From: Alphaproteobacteria bacterium
GTDB taxonomy: Bacteria; Pseudomonadota; Alphaproteobacteria; Rhizobiales; Rhizobiaceae
Assembly (NCBI GenBank): GCA_024742485.1
Contig: JANSYK010000003.1
Location: forward strand, 248,001-312,000
Reading direction: 5' to 3'
DNA length: 64,000 bases
Below the pieces are notes generated by a model. The model was not told where the DNA came from. It saw nothing but the letters and a program-made list of their open reading frames with translations, and ran no database searches. The position numbers and the translations under genes are program-made. Every line of letters begins with the position of its first letter. The stretch's first letter is position 1. Positions 19,252 through 28,938 of the stretch are shown here, piece after piece.

Positions 19252-20721
19252 TCAAAGATCGTAGAGTGTGGAAAATTTCGCCTCGAGATAGGAGACAAGT
19301 GGTTCAGCACTTGGCGCTTCGCCGGTCGCCTGCTCGATCAGTTCCGGGGCCGGTATGACCCGACCCCTTGAGTGAATCCGTTCGCGCAACCAGTCCAGGA
19401 TCGGTTGCGTTTCGGCCGATCGTATCATCGCTTCCCGATCAGGCAGCGTGGCCAGCATGGCCTTGTCCAGGCAGGCGGAATAGATATTGCCCAGACTATA
19501 GGTCGGAAAATATCCGAACAGGCCAAGCGACCAATGGACGTCCTGCAGCACGCCAAGACTCGCATCGGGTACAGTCAAGCCGAAGTCGCGTTCGAACCGT
19601 GTGTTCCACGCCTCTTCAAGATCGTCGACTTCCAGCGCGCCGGAAATCAGTTCACGTTCGAGCTCGAAGCGAAGAAGGATGTGCAAATTGTAATGCACCT
19701 CATCGGCCTCGGTCCGGATGAAGCCGGTTTCGACCCGATTGACGGCGGCGTATAGCCCATCCGGACTGGCAATGTTCAGCCCGCCGAAGGCCTCATCCAT
19801 GGCCGGGTGGAGCCAGTCGGCAAAGGCACGTGACCGGCCGACCTGGTTTTCCCAGAAACGTGACTGGCTTTCATGCACGCCCATCGAGCAATAGTCGGCC
19901 GCTGGCAGAAAGGGGTCCGGAGCACCTTGCGCATAAAGAGCGTGCCCAACCTCGTGTACCGTTGAATAGAGGCAGTTGAGCGGATCGGCCTCATCGGTTC
20001 GCGTGGTGATGCGAACATCACTGCCGCTGCCCGAGCAAAACGGGTGGACCACCGTATCGATCCGTCCGGCCTCGAAATCGTAGCCAATCCGCGCGGCAAT
20101 CTTCCTGGCAAGGTCCATCTGTGCGGTGGCCGGAAAGTGGCCTGACAAGGGCTCGGGTGCTGCCTTGCCGGCAATTTTCTCGCGAAGCGCAACCAGGCTG
20201 GGACGAAGACTCTCCAGCAATGGCAGCAGCTCTTGCGCCCTGGCACCCGGTTCGAATTGATCGAGCAGTGCATCATAGTGATCCATGTCCGGACCGGCGA
20301 GGCAGCTTGCTTCTTCCCGCTTGAGCGCGATGTTCCGTTTCAAGGCGGGAACGAACTGGCTGAAGTTCTTTGCTGCCCGCGCGGCCGCCCAGGCTCTTTG
20401 TCCTTCCGATGCCGCCTTGGCGCTTTCCTCGGCCAGTCGCGACGGTATCTTGGTCGCCTGATCATAGGCGCGCTGGGCTTCGTCTATGTTTCGTCGGTCG
20501 AACGCACTCAGATCGTCCCGGTCAATGCTGTCGATCCACTCGGGAATGCGCGGGTCGGCATTTCGTGCGTGAATGACGGCGGCGAGCGTCCCAGACTGCT
20601 CGGCCCTCTGCTCGGCACCGCGCACCGGCATGATGGCCTCCTGGTCCCACTCCAGGAGTCCGGCCACCTGACCAAGGGCGGCGGATTGTTTCAAATGATT
20701 GAGAAGAACGGGCAGGGACAT
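19252..20721 (-). CDS. M32 family carboxypeptidase (carboxypeptidase Taq-like)
   Basis: HEVGHALY (HExxH) active site; MGVHESQSRFWENQVGRS; GLLEWDQEAIMP near the N-terminus. Confidence 0.92.
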   Translation of the reverse strand: MSLPVLLNHLKQSAALGQVAGLLEWDQEAIMPVRGAEQRAEQSGTLAAVIHARNADPRIPEWIDSIDRDDLSAFDRRNIDEAQRAYDQATKIPSRLAEESAKAASEGQRAWAAARAAKNFSQFVPALKRNIALKREEASCLAGPDMDHYDALLDQFEPGARAQELLPLLESLRPSLVALREKIAGKAAPEPLSGHFPATAQMDLARKIAARIGYDFEAGRIDTVVHPFCSGSGSDVRITTRTDEADPLNCLYSTVHEVGHALYAQGAPDPFLPAADYCSMGVHESQSRFWENQVGRSRAFADWLHPAMDEAFGGLNIASPDGLYAAVNRVETGFIRTEADEVHYNLHILLRFELERELISGALEVDDLEEAWNTRFERDFGLTVPDASLGVLQDVHWSLGLFGYFPTYSLGNIYSACLDKAMLATLPDREAMIRSAETQPILDWLRERIHSRGRVIPAPELIEQATGEAPSAEPLVSYLEAKFSTLYDL

Positions 20722-20817
20722 GGCGCGGCCTCGAAACGATTGACGGAATACAGTGCCGCTATGTCAATTGGCTGCAAATTGCAACCGGAGCGGCATGATT
20801 CCAGTAAGGAAGCGCTG

Positions 20818-20922
20818 GTGGGACACAGTAAAAACAGGTTCGCACCTTTCCAACGAATATTGGCTTTAGCACGCAAGATATGGCGCACCGATATTGAAAG
20901 CGATGCCGATGTGGGACACAGT
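20818..20922. repeat. Two direct copies of GTGGGACACAGT (20818-20829 and 20911-20922)
   Basis: Identical 12-mers read directly, offset 93 bp, upstream of the FAD oxidoreductase start. Confidence 0.7.
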
Positions 20923-20985
20923 CCAGCAGCGTCGTCGGATACCGGCTCAGCCGGTTCAGTAGATACACCAGATGAATCGGATACC

Positions 20986-22095
20986 ATGGATACGGAATTT
21001 GCCATTGTTGGCGGCGGCGTTGTTGGTCTCTCGATTGCCTATGGACTTTTGAACCACGGTCACAGTGTCAGTGTCCTTGATGAGGGTGATGGCGCCTATC
21101 GCGCGTCTCGCGGCAATTTCGGACTCATCTGGGTTCAGGGCAAGGGACTGAAACAACCGGCCTATACGCGCTGGACCCGCGCCTCGGCAGCCGCGTGGAA
21201 AGATCTTGCCGAGCAACTGACGGCACGCACAGGTGAAGACCTGTCCCTCGTTCAAGATGGCGGTTACGTGGTCCACATGGACGAAGACGCGCTTGATGCC
21301 GACCGGAAGAAATACGAAACGCTGCAAGCGGAACTCGGCGGCGACTATCCGTTTGAGGTGATGGGCCGCAATGCGCTGCGCTCGGAGGAGCCGAACATCG
21401 GTCCCAAGGTGGCGGGCGCGCTTTACTGCCGTGAAGACGGACATGTGAATCCGCTGAGGCTGTTGCGGACATTGTCTGCCGAGGTGCGCCATGCCGGCGG
21501 CGATGTGCGTGTGAACACACAGGTAAAGGAGATTGCCGGTCAAGCTGGCGGGTATCGATTGATCATGTCGGACGGGTCCGCATTTGGTGCCGAAAAGGTC
21601 GTTCTTGCAGCCGGGCTTGGTGCCTTGCAGCTCGGGCCCGGACTTGGTTTCAGGACTCCCATCAGTCCCCAGCAGGGACAGGTCCTGATCACCGAAAAAC
21701 TGCCGAAGCTCATGAACCGGCCCAACGTCGAAGTGCGACAGGTCGATGAAGGGGGCGTGCAAATTGGTGCTTCCAGCGCGGAACTGGGATTCGATGACCG
21801 GGAAACCCTGGAGACAACAGCCGCGCTGGCCCGCAACGCGGTCGATATGTATCCGGCACTTCGATCGGCCCGCGTGCTGCGCAGTTGGGCAGCGCTCCGG
21901 ATCATGTCGCCGGATGGCTTGCCGATCTATCAGCAATCCCCGACTCATCCCGGTGTCTTTTTCGTCACATGCCATTCGGGCGTGACCCTTGCGGCAGCGC
22001 ATGCGCGCTTCCTGCCATTGTGGTTGACCGGCCAAACCGATGCACCGGATCTGTCAATGTTCAGCGAGGAGAGATTTCGTGTTCAGGCGGCTTGA
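20986..22095 (+). CDS. FAD-dependent oxidoreductase (DAO family), catalytic subunit of a multi-component dehydrogenase
   Basis: MDTEFAIVGGGVVGLSIAYGLLNHGHSVSVLDEGD; DAO C-terminal IMSPDGLPIYQQSPTHPGVFFVTCHSGVTLAAAHA. Confidence 0.87.
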   Translation: MDTEFAIVGGGVVGLSIAYGLLNHGHSVSVLDEGDGAYRASRGNFGLIWVQGKGLKQPAYTRWTRASAAAWKDLAEQLTARTGEDLSLVQDGGYVVHMDEDALDADRKKYETLQAELGGDYPFEVMGRNALRSEEPNIGPKVAGALYCREDGHVNPLRLLRTLSAEVRHAGGDVRVNTQVKEIAGQAGGYRLIMSDGSAFGAEKVVLAAGLGALQLGPGLGFRTPISPQQGQVLITEKLPKLMNRPNVEVRQVDEGGVQIGASSAELGFDDRETLETTAALARNAVDMYPALRSARVLRSWAALRIMSPDGLPIYQQSPTHPGVFFVTCHSGVTLAAAHARFLPLWLTGQTDAPDLSMFSEERFRVQAA

Positions 22096-22381
22096 AACGA
22101 CGGGCGGCGACCATGTCGAATTTGAGTTCGATGGACGCAGGATTGTTGCCAGACGCGGAGACAGTGTTGCCGCTGCTCTCCTTGCTGCCGGCATCAAATC
22201 ATTCAGGACAACCCAAAAGTCCGGCGCTGCACGTGGGCCCTTTTGCATGATGGGCGCCTGTTTTGACTGCCTTGTCGAAATTGATGGCGAAACCGTTCAG
22301 GCCTGCGCGGTGCCTGTATCGCAGGACCTGTTGGTGGGGCGGTGCAAGCAGGTCAGCCTGTCGCCTCGTGACGAACAGTGA
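22079..22381 (+). CDS. (2Fe-2S)-binding protein, HcnA/SoxA-alpha N-terminal-like small subunit
   Basis: VEFEFDGRRIVARRGDSVAAALLAAG...GPFCMMGACFDCLVEIDG; GTG start overlapping the upstream gene. Confidence 0.85.
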   Translation: MFRRLETTGGDHVEFEFDGRRIVARRGDSVAAALLAAGIKSFRTTQKSGAARGPFCMMGACFDCLVEIDGETVQACAVPVSQDLLVGRCKQVSLSPRDEQ

Positions 22382-23793
22382 CCATGGTCGATATTGTGAT
22401 TATCGGTGCGGGACCTGCCGGCATGGCTGCGGCCATACAGGCAGATGAGTGCGGTGCATCGGTCATGCTGCTTGATGAGCAGCAAGAGCAGGGCGGTCAG
22501 ATCTACCGCAATGTTTTGAATGCGGACACTGCGCGACTAGCTGTCATGGGAGACGATTATGCTGCCGGCCAGTCGCTTGCCAGTGCACTCGATAGACCGG
22601 GTGTTCTCCGCGAATTGAGCGCCACCGTCTGGCGTGTCGATCCAGATGGCACAGTAACCTATTCCGTCAAAGGTGTGGCGCGGCAGGTCATCGGTCGACA
22701 GATCATCGTCGCAACCGGTGCGCTGGAACGCCCGGTGCCTCTGCCCGGTTGGACATTGCCAGATGTGCTGACAGCCGGCGCTGCCCAGATTCTGATGAAA
22801 TCGAACGGCCTGGTTGCAGACAATGCGGTGCTTGTCGGCTGCGGTCCGCTTCTTTATCTGCTGGCTGCACAGATGTGTCTGGCGGGTGCGGCTCCAAAGG
22901 CGCTGGTTGAAACGCAAACCCGGGGCGATACGTGGCGATCACTGAAATATGGGATGGGCGCGCTGCGCGGCTGGCGAACCCTTTCCAAGGGACTTGGCTT
23001 GATCGCGGCTGTCAGGCGGGCTGGTGTGCCCCGCTACAAAGCGGCAACGGACGTTCGCATCACCGGTACGGACAGCGCCGAAGCGGTGATGTTCTCCTGC
23101 GGCGGGACGGCGCGTGAAATAGCCTGTGACAACGTGTTTCTGCATCAGGGTGTTGTCCCCAATACACAAATCAGCCGCTCACTCGGGCTGGAACACCGTT
23201 GGAACCATCGGCAACGATGTTTCGAGCCGGTTGTCGATGTCATGGGGGCTACACGGCTCGAACGCATACATATTGCCGGCGATGGTGCGGCGATCAACGG
23301 CGCGAAAGCAGCAGAACTGCAGGGGCGGGTTACCGCCTGCGATGTCCTTGTCAAACTTGGCCGGATCGATCCGGCTCGGCGTCATAATCTCGTTCGTCCG
23401 CTGATGCGGGCACTTGCCGGGCAGATGGCCGTCCGCCCCTTTCTCGACGCGCTCTATCCGCCCTCGGCTGAGATCCTTCGCCCCGCCGACGATACGCCCG
23501 TTTGCCGGTGCGAGGAGGTAACGGCCGGCGATATTCGCAACTACGCCCGGATCGGCTGTGTCGGTCCCAATCAGACCAAGGCGTTTGGCCGCAGCGGCAT
23601 GGGACCGTGTCAGGGGCGCTATTGCGGGCTGACCGTGACTGAGATACTGGCTAAGGAAAATGACATGTCGCTGCAGAAGATCGGGTCCTACCGTGTCCGG
23701 GCGCCGTTGAAACCGGTAACGCTCGGCGAGTTGGCAAGCCTGGCTGAAACCAATGGAACGCCAACAGTCGAAGAGGATCATTCTCATGATTGA
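22378..23793 (+). CDS. FAD/NAD(P)-dependent oxidoreductase with C-terminal BFD-like [2Fe-2S] domain (HcnB/OoxA-like)
   Basis: DIVIIGAGPAGMAAAIQADECG; C-terminal VCRCEEVTAGDIRNYARIGCVGPNQTKAFGRSGMGPCQGRYCG. Confidence 0.88.
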   Translation: MTMVDIVIIGAGPAGMAAAIQADECGASVMLLDEQQEQGGQIYRNVLNADTARLAVMGDDYAAGQSLASALDRPGVLRELSATVWRVDPDGTVTYSVKGVARQVIGRQIIVATGALERPVPLPGWTLPDVLTAGAAQILMKSNGLVADNAVLVGCGPLLYLLAAQMCLAGAAPKALVETQTRGDTWRSLKYGMGALRGWRTLSKGLGLIAAVRRAGVPRYKAATDVRITGTDSAEAVMFSCGGTAREIACDNVFLHQGVVPNTQISRSLGLEHRWNHRQRCFEPVVDVMGATRLERIHIAGDGAAINGAKAAELQGRVTACDVLVKLGRIDPARRHNLVRPLMRALAGQMAVRPFLDALYPPSAEILRPADDTPVCRCEEVTAGDIRNYARIGCVGPNQTKAFGRSGMGPCQGRYCGLTVTEILAKENDMSLQKIGSYRVRAPLKPVTLGELASLAETNGTPTVEEDHSHD

Positions 23794-24127
23794 GCGGATG
23801 GATGTCGGAACCCGCATGAGCAAAATCGTCAAGCACAATGGAGTAGTTTATCTTTGCGGGCAGGTAGGCGGGCGTGAAGGTACGGTTGCTGACCAGACGC
23901 GGGAATGCCTCAACCGCGTTGAACAGCTGCTGGCAGAAGCCGGATCGGGCACGGACAAGATCCTTCAAGCTGTTATCTGGCTCTCCGACATGGCCGATTT
24001 TGACGAGATGAATGCTGTCTGGGATGCGTGGGTGCCTGCCGGTCACGCCCCGGCTCGGGCCTGTGGCGAAGCAAAGCTCGCCCATCCGGATCTGAAGGTC
24101 GAGATCATCATAACCGCCGCCGGTTGA
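23786..24127 (+). CDS. RidA family (imine/enamine deaminase) protein
   Basis: MSKIVKHNGVVYLCGQVGG...TRECLNRVEQLLAEAGSGTDKILQAVIWLSDM...ACGEAKLAHPDLKVEIIITA. Confidence 0.88.
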   Translation: MIERMDVGTRMSKIVKHNGVVYLCGQVGGREGTVADQTRECLNRVEQLLAEAGSGTDKILQAVIWLSDMADFDEMNAVWDAWVPAGHAPARACGEAKLAHPDLKVEIIITAAG

Positions 24128-25948
24128 TCACCTCTCGTCGGTCGGAGAACACAAGACCGTCGGCAGCGGCGCAGCATCCAGGGTTTGCCCCTCGTTCAGC
24201 ACCCCGTCTGCATTGCCACCGGCTTTCAGAACGGCCTCGGTAACGGCGATAACGATGGCCTTGTCCGGCTCTATGCCGCGCAGCGCCGCTTCCGTGCGTT
24301 CGGCCGCATTGACCGTTTCACCGACCAGCGTGTAATCGATCCGACCGGGAAACCCGATATTGCCCACCACCACCGGACCGCTGTGCAGGCCGAGGCGAAG
24401 TCGCGGGAAGCCGTCGCCGTTGTTCTCGGCTCTTCGACTGACCGCAATGGCAATTTCGGCGGCGGCGCGACAGGCGCGTGCGGCATGGTCGGGCTGAGGA
24501 TCAGGAGCACCCCAAAAGGCCAGCAAGCCATCACCGGTATATTTGTCAATCACGCCACCCGAATTCTCGAGGATCGGTCCGATCAGTCCAAACAGATCGT
24601 TAAGGTGGGCGGCAACGTCTGCTGCGTCGCGTCCCTTCGAAAAGGCGGTGAATCCTTCCAGGTCGGCGAACATCACCGTCAACGTTCGCTCCCGCGACCG
24701 CACAATGCCCCGCGAATTATTGAAAATGCGACGCACCAGCGAGCGCGGCAGATAGGTTTGAAACGCCGACAGCGCGCCAGCCGTATTCGTCAGGCTTTGT
24801 GCCATCTTTCGCCATTCCGTGACACGGCTGTTTTGCAGCATGGGGAGGGACACCGCATTAAAGTCCAAACGGGCAATGGCATTCAAAGCCCCGTTGAACT
24901 CTGCGGCGGGCCGGGCCATCCGGCGGCCAAGATACCAGGCAGAACCTGCTGCAACGAACATTAGAAGAATTCCGAGACCGGCTGCAACAGTTGATGCCCA
25001 TCGGTCGCGAGCCGTATCGGCGGATGGAACGACCACCCCGATGGTCAGCGGTTCGGGACTGTAGCCGGTGAGTTCACGATAAAAATAGGTGTACCGGGTT
25101 CCGTCAATTGTCGCTCTGTGCCCCATGGTGCGCGTCAGGTCTCTGATGGTACGAAGCGGCTGATCGGCCCACATGTCGGCAATGACCGGATCGCTCACAT
25201 CTGTCAGAAGCGGAAGGTCCGTCGACCCGTTCCCGGCGATGCGTGCAAGATGTTCCGGTGCCGCAATGACCCTGTCGCGCCCCAGCAAGATAAATGCGGT
25301 CGCATCGGATTGCTGTGAGACATTTGCCACATATTTGGACAGGGCCTGGCCGGTCACGGCCGCCACGAGAATACCGATGAACGCGCCATCATATTCGATT
25401 GGTGCCCGGTAATTCATGATTGTGTCGTTCAGCGTCGGATTGACGAATGGGCTTGACCAGTGGGCGGCTGGATTGCTGCGGGCGGTTGCCAATGCTTCCT
25501 TGAGAATCGACGGGTTTTCAACGGGTTGTATGCGATTGGCAAATGTACTGCGTTGCCAGGCCTGGATCGCTCCGTCCTTGCCAACGAGCGCAATTCCCGC
25601 CACCTGCGGGGTACCGGCAAGCATGCCCGAGACGAATGTCTGCATGTCCTTCGGATCGTTAGGGTCTACCCGGCCGCTCTCGAACATCTGTTTTGCATAG
25701 TTCAGTTGGCTGGCAGCGGGATTGAGTTCGCTGCGGATTCGGTTTTCCAGTCCGTCCACGATCAATTCTGCCCGTTCGCCCAGCAGGCGGTCGGCAGTGT
25801 CGGTTGATATGATGTAACCGGTGACGATCACCGGTACGACAGCCATGACAACCAGTGCGGCCATGACCATCGGCGCAAGAGTGGCAATCGAAATTTGCCG
25901 AATCTCGGTTTCTGAGGGTTTGTTTTCAGTGCGGCTTGGATCGCTCAT
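24128..25948 (-). CDS. Membrane-anchored class III adenylate/guanylate cyclase with extracytoplasmic sensor domain
   Basis: TM, ~300 aa sensor, TM; catalytic FADLEGFTAFSKG, DKYTGDGLLAFWGAP, GRIDYTLVGETVNAAERTEA. Confidence 0.9.
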   Translation of the reverse strand: MSDPSRTENKPSETEIRQISIATLAPMVMAALVVMAVVPVIVTGYIISTDTADRLLGERAELIVDGLENRIRSELNPAASQLNYAKQMFESGRVDPNDPKDMQTFVSGMLAGTPQVAGIALVGKDGAIQAWQRSTFANRIQPVENPSILKEALATARSNPAAHWSSPFVNPTLNDTIMNYRAPIEYDGAFIGILVAAVTGQALSKYVANVSQQSDATAFILLGRDRVIAAPEHLARIAGNGSTDLPLLTDVSDPVIADMWADQPLRTIRDLTRTMGHRATIDGTRYTYFYRELTGYSPEPLTIGVVVPSADTARDRWASTVAAGLGILLMFVAAGSAWYLGRRMARPAAEFNGALNAIARLDFNAVSLPMLQNSRVTEWRKMAQSLTNTAGALSAFQTYLPRSLVRRIFNNSRGIVRSRERTLTVMFADLEGFTAFSKGRDAADVAAHLNDLFGLIGPILENSGGVIDKYTGDGLLAFWGAPDPQPDHAARACRAAAEIAIAVSRRAENNGDGFPRLRLGLHSGPVVVGNIGFPGRIDYTLVGETVNAAERTEAALRGIEPDKAIVIAVTEAVLKAGGNADGVLNEGQTLDAAPLPTVLCSPTDER

Positions 25949-26001
25949 TCTGATACAATATCAAAGCTTTGACATTCGCGCTTGAATCAATGTTTGAATC
26001 G

Positions 26002-27042
26002 TCAGTCCGATGTTTGGAGCGATCTCAGAGTGCTGCCTCGGGCCAGCAGCTTCGGCTCGATGGAAACGCTGTCGACGGCTTGACCGGGGCTGTCGGTCAA
26101 TACGGTCCGCAACCAGTCGGCAACATGCCGTCCGATGTCCCGTGCGCCGACATCAATTGTCGTGATATCCGGGATGGCAAGTTCCGACAGGTCGTAGCTG
26201 CCAAACCCGCCAATCGCGATGTCGCCTGGCACGGACAATCCGGCCCGCTGACACTCCGTCATGGCGCCAAAGGCAGACAGGTCGGATACACACATGACGG
26301 CTTCCGTGTCCGGCCATTGTTCCAGCATCTGGCGCATGGCACTGGCCCCCTCGCGCATGGTGATGGGGGGTGTGCCCCAGGCGATGATACGGGTGGTATC
26401 GAGGCCCAGTTTTTCCAGGGCCGCCACAAATCCCGCACGGCGGTCCTTGCCACGTGTATCGCGGGAGGTGTCGCCACCAATGAAGCCGATCTTGCGAAAA
26501 CCCTGATCATGAAAATGATGAACCATCAATTCGGCGGCGGCGGCATTGGAAAAACCGACGACATGATCGATCGGCTTGCTCGGCAAATCCCACATTTCTG
26601 CCACCGGGACTCCGGCATTTTTCAGGAATTTTCGACACCGTGCGGTATGGTATCCACCAGTAACGATCACGGCTTCCGGACGCCGGCGCAAAAACAGCTC
26701 TACCAGCCGCTCCTCTTCCTTGACGTCGTAATCGGTGTAACCCAGCAGAAGCTGAAGATTGGTCGAGCGCAGACCCTCGGTGAGACCACGCAGAGTGTCT
26801 GCGAAATTCGCGTTGTTGATAGACGGGATGACCACCGCCACGAACCCGGTTCTGCGCGATGACAGGCCGGAGGCTGTGCTGTCGATGACATAGCCGAGTT
26901 TTTCGGCTGCCTTGCGAATCCTGTCGCGTGTCTCCTTGCTGACCGATGCATCGTCCTTGAATGCGCGGGACACGGTCATCGACGAGACACCGGTCACGCG
27001 CGCCACATCCGACATTGTGGGAGCTTTGCCGGGTTTTCTCAT
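26002..27042 (-). CDS. LacI family transcriptional regulator
   Basis: TMSDVARVTGVSSMTVSRAFKDDASVSKETRDRIRKAAEKLGYV HTH and PBP1-like effector domain. Confidence 0.93.
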   Translation of the reverse strand: MRKPGKAPTMSDVARVTGVSSMTVSRAFKDDASVSKETRDRIRKAAEKLGYVIDSTASGLSSRRTGFVAVVIPSINNANFADTLRGLTEGLRSTNLQLLLGYTDYDVKEEERLVELFLRRRPEAVIVTGGYHTARCRKFLKNAGVPVAEMWDLPSKPIDHVVGFSNAAAAELMVHHFHDQGFRKIGFIGGDTSRDTRGKDRRAGFVAALEKLGLDTTRIIAWGTPPITMREGASAMRQMLEQWPDTEAVMCVSDLSAFGAMTECQRAGLSVPGDIAIGGFGSYDLSELAIPDITTIDVGARDIGRHVADWLRTVLTDSPGQAVDSVSIEPKLLARGSTLRSLQTSD

Positions 27043-27160
27043 GCGAACAGTCCGTTCCGGTCGGTTGAAGCGTCGGGGCGGACTGCGTTCGAGCGGATCA
27101 TCGTGCCAAGAACCTGCCTATCTGCGCAAAAAAAGCGTGTTGACGTGATTCCATTCATCT

Positions 27161-27178
27161 TACGTTAGCGCTAACGTA
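27161..27178. promoter_or_regulatory. LacI-family operator candidate, perfect 18-bp palindrome TACGTTAGCGCTAACGTA
   Basis: Direct reading; lies between the divergent LacI gene (start 27042) and the cytochrome b561 gene (start 27275). Confidence 0.75.
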
Positions 27179-27274
27179 GAATCCAGCACGGCGCTCGTGA
27201 ATCAGCGGGGCACTGCATTGAGGTGTCGAAAACAGTTTGCGGCATCAGAATCCGGGCAAAGGGATGGAACAGGA

Positions 27275-27973
27275 ATGGACTGGCTTCTTGCTCCAATAGA
27301 CGCGACACGTCCCCATGATGTGGGACTGCTCCTTGCCTGGCATGGCCGGACAATGGTCGCTGCCTGGGCCTTTTTCATCCCCGTTGGCGTGTTGACGGCG
27401 CGGTTCTTCAAAATTCTCCCAGGCCAGGACTGGCCCCGCCAGCTCGACAACCGAACCTGGTGGTTATGGCATTGGGGCCTGCAGCACCTGGGGGCAATTT
27501 TGACCATTGTCGGGCTCGGGCTGATTCTGCTGGACACGCGTGGTGGCGCCGCGGCGATCAATCACTGGCTGCCGGGTTACTTCGTGGTTGTTGCCTGCTT
27601 GCTGCTGGTGGCGGCAGGCTGGTTGCGCGGTTCGAAGGGCGGTCCGACCGATCCTGCCGCGGATGGTTCATGGGCCGGTGATCACTATGACATGACCCTT
27701 CGGAGGCGGGTGTTTGAACATGTGCACAAGACGACGGGTTACGTGGTCGTGGCCGTGTCAATCCTGGCCATCTATACGGGTCTGTGGCATGCCAATGCGG
27801 CCCATTGGATGTGGCTCGTGATTTCCCTGTGGTGGGTTTTTCTCGGTGCGCTGTTCATGATTCTTCAACGGCGCGGGCTGTCTGTCGACACCTATCAGGC
27901 CATATGGGGTCCCGAGGACACCCATCCGGGCAATCGCCTCAAGCCGATTGGCTGGGGCGTCAAACGGCGATAA
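27275..27973 (+). CDS. Cytochrome b561 domain-containing membrane protein
   Basis: Conserved His residues in TM segments (LAWHGRTMVAAWAFFIPVGVLTARF, WHWGLQHLG, VHKTTGYVVV, HANAAHW). Confidence 0.75.
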   Translation: MDWLLAPIDATRPHDVGLLLAWHGRTMVAAWAFFIPVGVLTARFFKILPGQDWPRQLDNRTWWLWHWGLQHLGAILTIVGLGLILLDTRGGAAAINHWLPGYFVVVACLLLVAAGWLRGSKGGPTDPAADGSWAGDHYDMTLRRRVFEHVHKTTGYVVVAVSILAIYTGLWHANAAHWMWLVISLWWVFLGALFMILQRRGLSVDTYQAIWGPEDTHPGNRLKPIGWGVKRR

Positions 27974-28050
27974 TGCTCATCAGCAAAATCAACGGCTTGC
28001 TGCCGAAGTTTGACTCTATTTGTGATGCCGCGATCCGATGGATGGAATGA

Positions 28051-28938
28051 TCAGCCCAGATCCCCCTTGTCCGGGCCATCGAAAAACTTCATCAACGCCG
28101 CATTGTCGGCACCGCCAAGTCCCGCACTTGTCAGCAGCCGGTGAATCTCGGCGCAGGCCGCCGTCAACGGCATGGCCGTGTGGGTGAGGCGCGCGAGATC
28201 CTGGGCACCGTTAAGGTCCTTGACCATATTGTCGATGCGACCGGTCGGCGTGTAGTCATGTGCCGCCATCTTGCCCATATATTCCTGCAGAATGGCGCTG
28301 TCGGCACGGCCGCCCTTGATGGCCAACGGTATCTTGGCTGCGTCCACGCCCGCATCCTGGGCCAGGCGGGTCGCTTCGGCAACGGCCATGAAATTCAAGG
28401 CGCACAGGACCTGGTTGATCAGCTTTGTCGTCTGACCGGCACCGCTCGGTCCCATCAATGTGTAGTTGCCGCACAAATCGCCCATCACCGCTTTTGAAGC
28501 CTCGAAGTGATCCGGGTCACCACCGGCCATCACTGTCAGTTGCCCGATCAGTGCTTTTGGTGCTCCGCCAGACAATGGGCAGTCGAGCCAATTCAATTCC
28601 TTTTCAGATGCATCGCGGGCAAGAGCCTCGGTTGCAGGCGGATCGATGGATGACATATCGATGATGGTCGTGCCGGGTCTGGCGCCTTTGGACACGCCTG
28701 CCTCTCCAAAAACGGCCGCTCTTACGATGGCCGCCGAATTCAAACTCAGAATTATGAAATCGGCGGCGGCCCCGACTGCCTGTGCAGATCCGGCCGCATG
28801 AGCGCCCTTTGCCACCAAGGCGTCCACCTTGCCTTGATCGAGATCGAATACGTGCAACGCATGACCGGTTTCAAGAAGCCGTGTACCAATGGCATTGCCC
28901 ATCATGCCGGCACCGATAAGTCCAACTGTCGTACTCAA
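28051..28938 (-). CDS. NAD(P)-dependent 3-hydroxyisobutyrate dehydrogenase-family oxidoreductase (GarR/GlxR-like)
   Basis: VGLIGAGMMGNAIGTRLLETGHALHVFDLD; DCPLSGGAPKALIGQLTVMAGGD; GAGQTTKLINQVL. Confidence 0.87.
   Translation of the reverse strand: MSTTVGLIGAGMMGNAIGTRLLETGHALHVFDLDQGKVDALVAKGAHAAGSAQAVGAAADFIILSLNSAAIVRAAVFGEAGVSKGARPGTTIIDMSSIDPPATEALARDASEKELNWLDCPLSGGAPKALIGQLTVMAGGDPDHFEASKAVMGDLCGNYTLMGPSGAGQTTKLINQVLCALNFMAVAEATRLAQDAGVDAAKIPLAIKGGRADSAILQEYMGKMAAHDYTPTGRIDNMVKDLNGAQDLARLTHTAMPLTAACAEIHRLLTSAGLGGADNAALMKFFDGPDKGDLG

Noticed and set aside
20233-20985. N-terminal extension of the FAD oxidoreductase ORF
   Set aside because: Runs antisense into the carboxypeptidase gene; real start MDTEFAIVGGG at 20986.
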